Origin: Alteromonas aestuariivivens
GTDB taxonomy: Bacteria > Pseudomonadota > Gammaproteobacteria > Enterobacterales > Alteromonadaceae
NCBI RefSeq assembly: GCF_003367475.1
Contig: NZ_QRHA01000012.1
Span: forward strand, 1-64,000
DNA: 64,000 nt
Direction: 5' to 3'
The notes beneath the pieces are model-generated. The model saw only the letters and a list, made by a program, of their open reading frames with translations, had not been told where the DNA came from and did no database searches. The translations under genes and the position numbers were made by a program. Numbering within the stretch: position 1 is the first letter of the stretch; the number at the start of each line of letters is the position of its first letter. Positions 26,682 to 35,189 of this stretch are shown here, piece by piece.

Positions 26682-27230
26682 TCAGACCCGGTTTAACAGC
26701 CCCTGCAACTGTTTTTTATGCTGCCGGCGGGCGTGAATGGCCTTGCCAGTGCGAAACAGCCAGAATGGTGTCCACAGCAGCAAATTGGCCAGGATGGCGG
26801 TTATCAGGCTGTACACTATCGCTGAAGGGGTAAGAGGAACCGAGGGCGAAAAATTTTCCAGTACACGGGCAAGAGTTGCTCGTTGCTTTGGCGCCAGCAT
26901 GTACCAGGCTTGCTGGAAGTAATGCCCGTTTTTTAATGTGGACAAGCCTGACTCCAGCTGACGGTGCTCAGCCAGCGTGCGCAATTTGTATTGAGCATCT
27001 TTTTGCACAATGGGGCTGGAGTTGCGCTCCAGTGCGTTGATCATTTCCGTTACCGTAGGGTAACCGAATTCATCAGCCATCGATTGGTATTCGGCAACCT
27101 GCCTGGCAGTGGCATCATAATAACCGCTTAGATATTGACGGTAATGGTCCGCCAGTATGGGAATTTGCAGTGCCAGCAACAGTAATACCGCAAAACCGAT
27201 TTTATCGATAATCCGAACGATCAGACCCAT
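26682..27230 (-). CDS. DUF2937 family membrane protein
   Basis: 182 residues. An N-terminal helix (IGFAVLLLLALQIPIL) and a C-terminal helix (IVYSLITAILANLLLWTPFWLF) frame a periplasmic-size loop with the HYRQYLSGYYDATARQVAEY pattern seen in DUF2937 proteins. A good AGGAG precedes the ATG. The tail is basic (HARRQHKKQ). Function is unknown; the topology suggests a small inner-membrane scaffold. Downstream of bioA on the same strand with 48 bases between, it may be read through from bioA. Confidence 0.75.
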   Translation of the reverse strand: MGLIVRIIDKIGFAVLLLLALQIPILADHYRQYLSGYYDATARQVAEYQSMADEFGYPTVTEMINALERNSSPIVQKDAQYKLRTLAEHRQLESGLSTLKNGHYFQQAWYMLAPKQRATLARVLENFSPSVPLTPSAIVYSLITAILANLLLWTPFWLFRTGKAIHARRQHKKQLQGLLNRV

Positions 27231-27278
27231 GACGACTCCTATTGCTGGCCCGGCAGTTCAGCATTCTGAACTGGCAAG

Positions 27279-28547
27279 TTAAGGTGTAAGTACCTGATAG
27301 ATGGCATCCGTAAGCCTTTCCAGTTGCTCAGGTTCAATCACGTATGGCGGCATAATGTATACCAGCTTGCCGAACGGCCGGATCCAGACTCCCAGTTTGA
27401 CGAACTGGCGCTGCAACTTGGCCACATCCACTGGCTGACGGGTCTCCACCACGCCGATGGCGCCCAGTACACGAACGTCAGCCACAGTGGGGAGCTGCAA
27501 ACATTTGGGCAATGAGGCTTTCAACTGCGCTTCAATCTTCGCCACCTGAGCCGGCCAGTGATTTTGATTTACCAGCCCAAGGCTGGCACTGGCCACTGCA
27601 CAGGCCAGGGGGTTGCCCATGTAGGTCGGGCCATGCATGAATACACCGGGTTGCCCCTGGCAAACCCCCAGCGCTACATCCTCCGTGCACAGCGTCGCTG
27701 AAAGTGTCATGTAACCCCCGGTCAGTGCCTTGCCCAGGCACAAAATATCCGGGCTGATGTGGGCGTGTTCACAGGCAAACAGCTTGCCGGTGCGCCCGAA
27801 GCCGGTGGCAATCTCATCACAAATCAGCAGCACATCGTAGGTATCGCACAGCTGTCGGCAGCGGCGCAGGTATTCAGGGTGGTAAATACGCATACCACCA
27901 GCGCCCTGAACAATGGGTTCAATGATCAACGCGGCCAGTTCATGGTGGTGGCGGGCAAACAGTTCTTCCAAGGGTAAAATGTCGTCTTCACTGAACGTGT
28001 GGTCAAAACGGCTTTGCGGGGCGGGGGCGAACAACTGTTGTTTGAGTGTATTGGCGAACAAACTGTGCATACCATTGACCGGATCACACACCGACATTGC
28101 CGCGAAGGTATCGCCGTGGTAGCCGTTTCTGGGGGTGATGATGCGGTGCTTTTCGGGTCGGCCCTGGCAGGCCCAATATTGCAGGGCCATTTTTATTGCC
28201 ACCTCGACCGCCACTGAGCCGGAATCGGCCAGAAATACCCGTTCAAGCCCGGCCGGGACCATGTCGAGCAATGTTCTGCACAGGTCGATGGCGGGTTGAT
28301 GGGTAAGGCCGCCGAACATGACATGGGAAAACTTGCTTATCTGTTCGTTTGCCGCAGCGTTCAACTTGGGGTGATTGTAGCCATGAATGGCCGCCCACCA
28401 GCTCGACATGCCATCAATCAGCTGTTCGCCACTGGCCAACTTGAGGTGCACTCCTTGGGCTCCGGTGACTTCGTAACAGGGCAGGGGAGACACCGCAGAG
28501 GTGTATGGATGCCAGATATGTTGCTTATCAAATTCAATATTGTTCAA
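27279..28547 (-). CDS. bioA: Adenosylmethionine-8-amino-7-oxononanoate aminotransferase
   Basis: About 422 residues if started at the TTG at 28547 (reading NNIEFDKQHIWHPYTS, aligned with the E. coli start region FDQRHIWHPYTS); the open frame extends to an ATG at 28607, but that version would overlap the bioB promoter. PLP features: SGSVAVEVAIKMALQYW, the aspartate in LLICDEIATGFGRTG and the lysine in CLGKALTGGYM. It transfers an amino group from S-adenosylmethionine to KAPA, giving DAPA in biotin synthesis. Divergent from bioBFCD, as in E. coli, and probably co-regulated. Confidence 0.93.
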   Translation of the reverse strand: MNNIEFDKQHIWHPYTSAVSPLPCYEVTGAQGVHLKLASGEQLIDGMSSWWAAIHGYNHPKLNAAANEQISKFSHVMFGGLTHQPAIDLCRTLLDMVPAGLERVFLADSGSVAVEVAIKMALQYWACQGRPEKHRIITPRNGYHGDTFAAMSVCDPVNGMHSLFANTLKQQLFAPAPQSRFDHTFSEDDILPLEELFARHHHELAALIIEPIVQGAGGMRIYHPEYLRRCRQLCDTYDVLLICDEIATGFGRTGKLFACEHAHISPDILCLGKALTGGYMTLSATLCTEDVALGVCQGQPGVFMHGPTYMGNPLACAVASASLGLVNQNHWPAQVAKIEAQLKASLPKCLQLPTVADVRVLGAIGVVETRQPVDVAKLQRQFVKLGVWIRPFGKLVYIMPPYVIEPEQLERLTDAIYQVLTP

Positions 28548-28580
28548 AATGTAACCACTGGTAAAGCTTTGCAATTGGTC

Positions 28581-28612
28581 AGAGTTGACAACTCTTCTGC
28601 TCGGCATAGACT
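28581..28612 (+). promoter_or_regulatory. bioB promoter overlapped by a 15-bp palindrome
   Basis: TTGACA at 28585-28590 and TAGACT at 28607-28612 are 16 bases apart, a good sigma-70 promoter for bioB. The -35 box sits inside the perfect palindrome AGAGTTGACAACTCT (28581-28595). This is where a biotin repressor would act, but the sequence does not match the usual E. coli BirA operator spacing, so the repressor is not identified. Confidence 0.6.
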
Positions 28613-28645
28613 AAGCCAGCATTATTCAATAGTAAAGGAAAGGCC

Positions 28646-29767
28646 ATGACCACAGCGTCTTCGTTTCAAACTGACGCCCCAATTCGCCACAACTGGCAAC
28701 GCGCAGAAGTAGAAGCCCTGTTTGCGCTTCCGTTCAACGACCTGTTGTTCCAGGCACAAACCATTCATCGGCAGCATTTCAACCCAAATGAAGTTCAGGT
28801 CAGCACTTTACTTTCGATCAAAACCGGCGCTTGTCCTGAAGATTGCAAATACTGCCCGCAAAGTGCAAGGTACGACACCGGGCTGGAAAAAGAACGGTTG
28901 CTGGAAATTGAGAAGGTGCTGGAGCGGGCCCGGGAAGCCAAAGCTACCGGTTCTACACGCTTTTGCATGGGCGCGGCCTGGCGTAACCCAAAAGAACGGG
29001 ATATGCCCTATGTGACCAAGATGGTTGCTGAAGTGAAGAAGCTCGGTCTGGAAACCTGCATGACGCTGGGTATGCTGACCCGCGATCAGGCCCTGGCCCT
29101 CAAGCAGGCGGGGCTGGATTACTACAACCATAACCTGGACACTTCACCGGAATACTACGGTGACATTATTACTACCCGTACCTACGAAGACCGTTTGAAT
29201 ACTCTGCAGCATGTGCGGGACGCGGGCATGAATGTCTGTTCCGGTGGTATCGTAGGTATGGGCGAGAGTGCCAGGGACCGCGCCGAATTGCTGGTGCAAC
29301 TGGCTAACCTGCCAGAACACCCGCAGAGTGTGCCAATCAATATGCTGGTTAAGGTGAAAGGTACGCCGCTGGACAAGGTGGACGATTTGGAGCCATTCGA
29401 GTTCATCCGTGCCATTGCCGTAGCACGCATAATGATGCCACGCTCCCACGTGCGTTTGTCGGCCGGTCGTGAAGCCATGAATGAGCAAATGCAGGCGCTG
29501 TGTTTTATGGCCGGGGCCAATTCCATTTTTTACGGCTGCAAGTTGCTCACTACCTCTAACCCGGAAACCCATGAAGATGTGCAGCTATTCCGTAAGCTGG
29601 GCATCAATACGGAACGTACCCGGGATTATTCCGATGAAGCCCATACCCAGGCACTGGAAGAAGAGATTGCCCAGCAGGATGCCCAGCAGGATGCCCAGCA
29701 GAATGCCCCGGCAGACTTGTTCTACGACGCCACTAAAACCAGCCGCAGTGGTGCAGTGGAGGCGTAA
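28646..29767 (+). CDS. bioB: Biotin synthase (radical SAM)
   Basis: 373 residues, about 25 longer than E. coli BioB. The radical-SAM cluster motif is CPEDCKYC (C63, C67, C70); the conserved [11 protein letters not shown] and the GGIVGMGES and RLSAGRE segments mark substrate and second-cluster binding. It inserts sulfur into dethiobiotin. The extra C-terminus holds three 12-base repeats giving [12 protein letters not shown]. Ribosome site AAAGGAAAGG before the ATG. First gene of bioBFCD; its stop overlaps the bioF ATG by one base. Confidence 0.97.
   Translation: MTTASSFQTDAPIRHNWQRAEVEALFALPFNDLLFQAQTIHRQHFNPNEVQVSTLLSIKTGACPEDCKYCPQSARYDTGLEKERLLEIEKVLERAREAKATGSTRFCMGAAWRNPKERDMPYVTKMVAEVKKLGLETCMTLGMLTRDQALALKQAGLDYYNHNLDTSPEYYGDIITTRTYEDRLNTLQHVRDAGMNVCSGGIVGMGESARDRAELLVQLANLPEHPQSVPINMLVKVKGTPLDKVDDLEPFEFIRAIAVARIMMPRSHVRLSAGREAMNEQMQALCFMAGANSIFYGCKLLTTSNPETHEDVQLFRKLGINTERTRDYSDEAHTQALEEEIAQQDAQQDAQQNAPADLFYDATKTSRSGAVEA
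29669..29704 (+). repeat. Three tandem 12-bp repeats inside bioB
   Basis: GCCCAGCAGGAT occurs at 29669-29680 and 29681-29692, then GCCCAGCAGAAT at 29693-29704. In frame, it codes for repeated AQQD in the extended tail of biotin synthase, outside the catalytic barrel. Repeat number could vary between strains by slippage without breaking the frame. Confidence 0.9.
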
Positions 29768-30939
29768 TGAGCTTTGAGCGTTTGGCACAAAGCCTGAACC
29801 AGAAACACCAGGCCGGTTATCTTCGACAGCGCCGCACGGTGGAGTATGAAAAAGACGCCATTATTTGTGTCGAAGGGCAGCACTATCTGAATTTCGCCAG
29901 TAATGATTATCTTGGCATGCGCCAGCAACCGGAAGTTCTGCAAGCCTGGGTTGAGGGGCTCGCGGCATACGGCGGCGGCAGCGGGGCATCGCCATTGGTT
30001 ACCGGGTACAGCCAGGCCCATCAGGCACTGGAAACGTATCTGGCTGAACGGCTGAACCGGGAAGCTGTCTTGTTATTCAATTCGGGTTTTTCGGCCAATC
30101 AGGCGGTGTGCCAGGCACTGTTTTCTGAGCCGGGCCTGATCCTGGCTGACAAGCTGATGCACGCATCATTTCTGGACGGAGCCATGGCCTGCGAGGCCCA
30201 GTTAAGGCGGTTCAGGCACAACGACATGTCGCACCTGGCATCGTTGCTTGCGGGCATACAGAATGCTGATTGTCTGGTGGCCTCGGAAGGCATTTTCAGC
30301 ATGGATGGCGATGCTGCACCGGTTGAGTCTCTGGTCGCCTTGTGTGAACAGCAGCAGGCCTGGCTGATGCTGGATGACGCTCATGGTTTTGGGGTGCTTG
30401 GTGAAAACGGCCTGGGCAGTGCAGAACATTATGGCCTCAGCCAGCAACAGGTTCCTGTGCTGATGGGCACCTTCGGCAAGGCAATCGGTACTGCGGGGGC
30501 GTTTGTTGCCGGTAGCCGAGAGCTCATAGAATATCTTGTTAACCATGCCAGGCATTACATCTATTCCACCGCGTTGCCGCCGGCCCAGGCTGTGGCCACT
30601 CTGGCATCACTGCGGCTTATAGCCAGCGGCAGTGAGCGGCAGCAGTTGCAGGCCAATATTGCCCATTTTCGTAGCCTGGCCAATCAGGCCGGGTTGCTGT
30701 TAACCGACTCTCAGAGCGCCATTCAGCCGGTGATTGTGGGTGATCCCCACAAGGCTCTGGCACTCAGTAATGGCCTGAAGGAACGCGGTATATGGGTTGC
30801 GGCTATACGCTACCCAACCGTTCCAAAGCACACCGACAGATTGCGTATTACCCTGTCAGCCCAGCATTCCGAACGGGACATACAGGCGTTGGTGGATGGC
30901 CTCATTCTGGCTAGGGAGGCGCTCCCACAATGCAATTAG
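29767..30939 (+). CDS. bioF: 8-amino-7-oxononanoate synthase
   Basis: 390 residues, close to E. coli BioF (384). PLP-dependent alpha-oxoamine synthase: glycine-rich GGGSGASPLVTG (69-80), the aspartate-histidine pair in MLDDAHGFGVLGENGLG, and the Schiff-base lysine in GTFGKAIGTAG (K238). It condenses pimeloyl-ACP (or CoA) with alanine to KAPA. Start overlaps the bioB stop (TAATG); its end overlaps bioC by ten bases. Confidence 0.97.
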   Translation: MSFERLAQSLNQKHQAGYLRQRRTVEYEKDAIICVEGQHYLNFASNDYLGMRQQPEVLQAWVEGLAAYGGGSGASPLVTGYSQAHQALETYLAERLNREAVLLFNSGFSANQAVCQALFSEPGLILADKLMHASFLDGAMACEAQLRRFRHNDMSHLASLLAGIQNADCLVASEGIFSMDGDAAPVESLVALCEQQQAWLMLDDAHGFGVLGENGLGSAEHYGLSQQQVPVLMGTFGKAIGTAGAFVAGSRELIEYLVNHARHYIYSTALPPAQAVATLASLRLIASGSERQQLQANIAHFRSLANQAGLLLTDSQSAIQPVIVGDPHKALALSNGLKERGIWVAAIRYPTVPKHTDRLRITLSAQHSERDIQALVDGLILAREALPQCN

Positions 30940-31733
30940 CCAGGCCTTTGACGTTACCAGAAAGCGGACCTAAGCCCGGGGCTCAGATCGCGGGCAACTT
31001 TAGCCGTTTTGCCAGTCATTATGACCAGTACGCCGGCATTCAGGAGCAGATAGCCCGCAAGGCCATGCTTCGCTTGGCCTCACCCCAGGGAGAGCCCGTT
31101 CTGGATTTGGGTAGCGGGACAGGCAGACACACCCATCAGCTTTTCGAACAAGGTCGCCAGGTTACTGGCGCGGACCTGGCGGAAGGCATGGTAGCCTACG
31201 CCCGCCGTCAATACCCGCACATTGGTTTTGTACAGGCCGACGCCCAGGCTCTGCCTTTTGCTGACGGCAGCTTTGCACAGGTATTTTCTTCCATGGCGCT
31301 GCAATGGTGCCCTCAGCCTCAGCAGGTACTGCGGGAACTTTTCCGCGTGTTGCCAGAAGGGGGGCGGGCCGTTTTGGCGATCATGGTAGCCGGGTCATTT
31401 GCTGAACTGGATGAAGCACGGAAAAAAGCGGGGCAGCCAGCCAGTGCAAACCGGCATTTCAGTCATCACCACTGGTGCTGCCTTGCTCAGCAAGCCGGTT
31501 TTCGTTTGCGATTTGCCGAGTGTGTTGACCATGTGGATGAACAGCCCGATATTTATCAGTTGCTGGCGTCCATCAAGCGCGTCGGAGCAGCCACTCAGCT
31601 CGGTCCGAATCAAGGGGCCAGCCTTACCCGCAGGGATTTGCATCAACTCGAACAGGCTTACCGGTCAGCATGGCCGCAATCTCAACCCCTGCCTCTGACC
31701 TATCGGGTGTGCCACCTTACTCTGGAAAAATAG
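30930..31733 (+). CDS. bioC: Malonyl-ACP O-methyltransferase
   Basis: 267 residues. The SAM-binding motif VLDLGSGTGRHT lies near residue 57 and ALPFADGSFAQVFSSMALQW is the motif II-III region typical of BioC. It methylates the free carboxylate of malonyl-ACP so that fatty-acid synthesis can elongate it to pimeloyl-ACP methyl ester. A BioH-type esterase is needed to remove the methyl group later; none is in this cluster. Embedded in the bio operon with a ten-base overlap with bioF and four bases before bioD. Confidence 0.93.
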   Translation: MQLARPLTLPESGPKPGAQIAGNFSRFASHYDQYAGIQEQIARKAMLRLASPQGEPVLDLGSGTGRHTHQLFEQGRQVTGADLAEGMVAYARRQYPHIGFVQADAQALPFADGSFAQVFSSMALQWCPQPQQVLRELFRVLPEGGRAVLAIMVAGSFAELDEARKKAGQPASANRHFSHHHWCCLAQQAGFRLRFAECVDHVDEQPDIYQLLASIKRVGAATQLGPNQGASLTRRDLHQLEQAYRSAWPQSQPLPLTYRVCHLTLEK

Positions 31734-31737
31734 TTTC

Positions 31738-32409
31738 ATGCACAGTTTTTTTATTACCGGTACTGATACTGAAGTCGGTAAAACGTATGTGACCCGCCGG
31801 TTATTGCTGGCTGCCAACGCAGCCGGTAAGAGTACTCTGGGTTATAAACCGGTATCGGCCGGTTGTGAGCTTTTGAACGGGCAATTGGTCAACGAAGACG
31901 CGCAGGCACTGCAGCAGGCCGCCAGCATTGAAATACCCTTGCAGGAAGTCAATCCGATTGCATTTGAACCTCCTATTGCCCCTCATATTGCCGCCGAGCA
32001 GTGCGGCAGGCCCATCTCGTCTGACCGCATAATTAGTGGTTACCATAGGTTGCAGAGCTACAGCCCCGACGTATTGCTGGTGGAAGGTGCCGGAGGGTGG
32101 CGGCTGCCGATTGGGGCTGAAGGCTACCTTTCTGGTGTGGTAAAGGCGCTGGAACTGGATGTGATTCTGGTAGTAGGCATGCGACTGGGTTGCCTGAATC
32201 ATGCGGTGCTTACCGCCGAGGCGATACAGGCGGACGGTTTACACCTGAAAGGCTGGATAGCCAATCAGCTGTCTGAACCTATGCCTTATTACCAGCAAAA
32301 CCTCGCTACCCTTAAATCGGCGTTGCCAGCCCCAATGCTGGCGGAGATTGGTTTTCGTCAGAGTGAAGCGTATGAAAGCCTGTCAGAGCTGGCGGACATC
32401 TTCAGTTAG
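31738..32409 (+). CDS. bioD: Dethiobiotin synthetase
   Basis: 223 residues. The P-loop GTDTEVGKTYV (residues 8-18), the substrate segment GYKPVSAGCE and the VEGAGGWRLPI motif are those of BioD. It closes the ureido ring of DAPA using CO2 and ATP. Last gene of bioBFCD. No terminator is obvious directly after the stop. Confidence 0.96.
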   Translation: MHSFFITGTDTEVGKTYVTRRLLLAANAAGKSTLGYKPVSAGCELLNGQLVNEDAQALQQAASIEIPLQEVNPIAFEPPIAPHIAAEQCGRPISSDRIISGYHRLQSYSPDVLLVEGAGGWRLPIGAEGYLSGVVKALELDVILVVGMRLGCLNHAVLTAEAIQADGLHLKGWIANQLSEPMPYYQQNLATLKSALPAPMLAEIGFRQSEAYESLSELADIFS

Positions 32410-32694
32410 GGTTTAACCTGCTTACCCTCTTCTGGGTGATCCCAGGCGCAGTGCAACAGTGGAACGAACAGATCCTCGCGAAGCGTGCCCAAGTATGCAA
32501 AAATAATCGGCTTGGTATGTTTGAATTGGAACGCTGTTTCTGTCGGGGAATACATTGGTATGAAAAGGCGTGCAATCAGAAAAATATCTCCGAACCCGAA
32601 TTGCTGTGGCTGCGCTATTCGCCACGGCTTTTGAGCGGGGTACACGGACTGTTGAATAAGATTTGATGTGTTTGAGAAACAAGGAATTTAGGTT
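32410..32694. other. Unassigned gap after bioD
   Basis: 285 bases. Short frames exist on both strands (up to about 90 codons) but none has a convincing ribosome site or recognisable sequence. It should contain a promoter for the phosphatase-importer operon. No hairpin followed by T's was seen for ending the bio transcript. Confidence 0.4.
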
Positions 32695-33165
32695 ATGGCT
32701 CACCCCCCTGCAGTGTTATTTGTTTGTCTGGGCAATATTTGTCGCTCGCCTACCGCAGAAGCGGTGTTTCGTCAAAAGGCCCGGGCTGCTGGAGTCGATG
32801 TTGAAGTAGATTCAGCCGGTACGCACGGTTACCACATAGGCAAAGCGCCGGACAAGCGTTCCCAGGCCGCCGGGCAGGCAAGGGGGTACAATTTTGACGG
32901 CGTACGTTGTCGGCGGGTAGATAAATCCGATTTTGTGCGGTTTGACTATGTGCTGGCTATGGATCACAGCAATCTGTCTGACTTGAAAGGCATGAGCGAT
33001 CCCCAGTTTCACTCTAAAATCCAGCTATTACTGGACTTTGCTGATACCGATTTTGAGGAAGTACCTGACCCCTACTATGGCGGGCGCCAAGGCTTCGAAC
33101 TGGTGCTCGACCTGATTGAACAGGCGTCGGAAGGGTTGTTAGACAGGTTGAAGTCGAACGGATGA
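32695..33165 (+). CDS. Low-molecular-weight protein tyrosine phosphatase
   Basis: 156 residues. The catalytic loop CLGNICRSP is at residues 11-19 (nucleophile C11, arginine R17) and the general acid loop DPYYGG is near the C-terminus. It hydrolyses phosphotyrosine; in bacteria such enzymes often act with a tyrosine kinase in capsule or exopolysaccharide control, but no kinase or capsule gene is present here. AAGGA precedes the ATG. It overlaps the following importer permease gene by four bases, an unusual association. Confidence 0.93.
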   Translation: MAHPPAVLFVCLGNICRSPTAEAVFRQKARAAGVDVEVDSAGTHGYHIGKAPDKRSQAAGQARGYNFDGVRCRRVDKSDFVRFDYVLAMDHSNLSDLKGMSDPQFHSKIQLLLDFADTDFEEVPDPYYGGRQGFELVLDLIEQASEGLLDRLKSNG

Positions 33166-34121
33166 ACCAGCCATTTCGATTACTGCCAGTACTGGCAGTG
33201 ATGAACATCGGGTTGGTTCTGATGATTGTAGCCAACGACTGGTTTCAGGCCTCCGACCCGCAAGTTCGCTGGCACATTTTTACCCAGTTACAAATACCTC
33301 TCGTGCTTACCGCGTGTCTGGTAGGGGCAGCCCTGACAGTGAGTGCCGGTACCCTTCAGGTGGTGTTGCGCAACCCTTTAGCCGACCCTGGTATTATTGG
33401 CATAACCAGCGGTGCCAGTCTGGTAGCCGCTTTTTTGTTACTGGTGTTGCCGCAGGAATTTCAGCACGCAAGTTTTTATTTTATGCCTGTTGGGTGTTTC
33501 ACCGGTGCAGTATTTTCGACCTGGATTATATACAGGATAGCGCAGCGTCTGAGGGGGATGACGGTAGCGGTTGTGCTCGCCGGAATTGCGGTTTCTACTG
33601 TGTCCGGTGCACTAATTGGATGGATGTATTTGTTTTCTGATGCTCAGTCGCTGCGAAATCTGACCTTCTGGTTGATGGGGAGCCTGTATCAGTCTGACTG
33701 GTGGGTGATCGGAATTAGTGGCCCAATTATGGCGGGTGCCGTGGTGTACCAGCTGTTACAGGCTAACAAGCTCAACAGTCTCTACGCCGGCCGAACCGCA
33801 GCGGCTGCTGCAGGTGTGGAGCCACATAAACTGATCAAACGCAGTCTTCTGGTCAGTGCGATTGGCGTCGGAGCGGCGGTATCCGTCGCGGGTTCAATCG
33901 CTTTTCTGGGGCTGCTCGTACCACATCTTTTACGCCTGAGTGCAGGGCACGACAACCGGTTTATTTTACCTGCCGCCGCACTTACCGGTTCCTGGGTACT
34001 GCTTTGTGTGGTCTGGATCACCGAGAGTATGCAGATGGTCACAGTGCCAGTGTCTATGCTCACCGCAACGATTGGCGGGCCCTTGTTTTTGCTGGCGCTG
34101 TATCGGGGGCAATGGCGATGA
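33162..34121 (+). CDS. BtuC/FecCD-type ABC importer permease
   Basis: 319 residues, about nine to ten membrane helices. Family signatures include GTLQVVLRNPLADPGIIGITSGASL in the first third (landmarks NPLADP, GITSGA) and FLGLLVPHLLR with GHDNRF near the end. The family imports cobalamin, haem or iron-siderophores. It overlaps both neighbours (phosphatase and ATPase) by four bases, so the three genes are one translational unit. No periplasmic binding protein gene is here and no cobalamin riboswitch is visible, so the substrate stays open; B12 is the first guess. Confidence 0.88.
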   Translation: MNQPFRLLPVLAVMNIGLVLMIVANDWFQASDPQVRWHIFTQLQIPLVLTACLVGAALTVSAGTLQVVLRNPLADPGIIGITSGASLVAAFLLLVLPQEFQHASFYFMPVGCFTGAVFSTWIIYRIAQRLRGMTVAVVLAGIAVSTVSGALIGWMYLFSDAQSLRNLTFWLMGSLYQSDWWVIGISGPIMAGAVVYQLLQANKLNSLYAGRTAAAAAGVEPHKLIKRSLLVSAIGVGAAVSVAGSIAFLGLLVPHLLRLSAGHDNRFILPAAALTGSWVLLCVVWITESMQMVTVPVSMLTATIGGPLFLLALYRGQWR

Positions 34122-34894
34122 GCATATGCTTGCGCACCCATGCTCTTACCCTTGAGGCACGGCTCAACCGGGTATCTGTGGAAATCCCTGCGGCCCGCTG
34201 TTGCCACATTATGGGGGAGAATGGTGCGGGGAAGTCGTCATTACTGGCCTCTCTGGCGGGATTGCTGTTACCGGATTCGGGCCAGGTTCTGCTAAATGAC
34301 ATACCTGTCGAGCAGTTTGAACTGACTGAGCTGGCAGGGTTTCGCAGTTTTCATCATCAAAACGAATTACCGGTGTTCGACCTGACCGTTGCCGAGTTGC
34401 TGGGTTTCTATCGCAACAGTGACGTTACCGAGGCGGTTCCGGCGATCCTTGAAGACGCACTGGAAATTTTGCATCTTTTGCCGCGTAAGCTCGGCCAGTT
34501 GTCAGGCGGAGAACAACAGCGGGTGAATCTGTGCCGGGCACTGTTGCAGGCGTGGCCTGCGATCGAACCCGGTAAGGGGCTGGTGCTGCTGGACGAACCA
34601 TTAAGCGGGCTGGATATTCGCCATCAGTACGCACTGGTTACATTGCTCAGGAGTCTTGCTCAACGGGGTAACACAGTGTTGATGACGTCTCATGACATTC
34701 AGATAAGCGCCAATTATGCAGACTGGTTGTGCTTTATGAAACAGGGAAGTGTGATTGCCAGCGGAACTCCCGACACCGTGCTGACCAGCAGCAACCTGTC
34801 ATCAACTTTTGGCTGTGAATTTGAAATCCGTCATTTACAAAATTCTGTCCAAATTTTCGTAGCCAATCCTACTGTTAACCCAGAGTTGTGTTAA
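34118..34894 (+). CDS. BtuD-like ABC importer ATPase
   Basis: 258 residues from the ATG at 34118, which overlaps the permease stop (ATGA). Walker A GENGAGKSS, signature LSGGEQQRVN, Walker B LVLLDEPLSGLD and switch histidine in MTSHD are all present, so the ATPase should be active. It energises the adjacent BtuC-like permease. An upstream in-frame start lies inside the permease gene and is rejected. Confidence 0.9.
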   Translation: MSICLRTHALTLEARLNRVSVEIPAARCCHIMGENGAGKSSLLASLAGLLLPDSGQVLLNDIPVEQFELTELAGFRSFHHQNELPVFDLTVAELLGFYRNSDVTEAVPAILEDALEILHLLPRKLGQLSGGEQQRVNLCRALLQAWPAIEPGKGLVLLDEPLSGLDIRHQYALVTLLRSLAQRGNTVLMTSHDIQISANYADWLCFMKQGSVIASGTPDTVLTSSNLSSTFGCEFEIRHLQNSVQIFVANPTVNPELC

Positions 34895-34967
34895 GCTTGA
34901 CTACAGACACCTGATCTTTTGTGGTATTTCATGTCGCAGTCTTGAGTGTTCATTTCGAACCCTCTGT

Positions 34968-34986
34968 AAAGTAACCCGGTTACTTT
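34968..34986. promoter_or_regulatory. 19-bp perfect palindrome upstream of DAHP synthase
   Basis: AAAGTAACC-C-GGTTACTTT at 34968-34986, in the gap between the importer operon and the aroG-type gene. No T run follows, so an operator is as likely as a terminator. It does not fit the TyrR box (TGTAAA-N6-TTTACA). Confidence 0.5.
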
Positions 34987-35189
34987 CCTGCTTGCTTGTT
35001 TTGCGCAGTTTGCAGATGTTGCAGCGAGTAAATGCTTTAAAACATTTTTCGTTAACTATGCTCTGTACGGCGAGGCAAAATTTTCATTACTTCCAGTTAT
35101 ACCGAGTAGTCTAACTGTGTGTTGAATGGCCCAAAAGGACAGTTCGACCGGTGGGATGTTTTCACCGATCCAGAGATTAAGGAGATCCC

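Noticed and set aside
28560-28600. BirA operator in the bioA/bioB gap
   Set aside because: TGTAACC and GTTGACAA half-like sites are present but about 26 bases apart, not 14-16.
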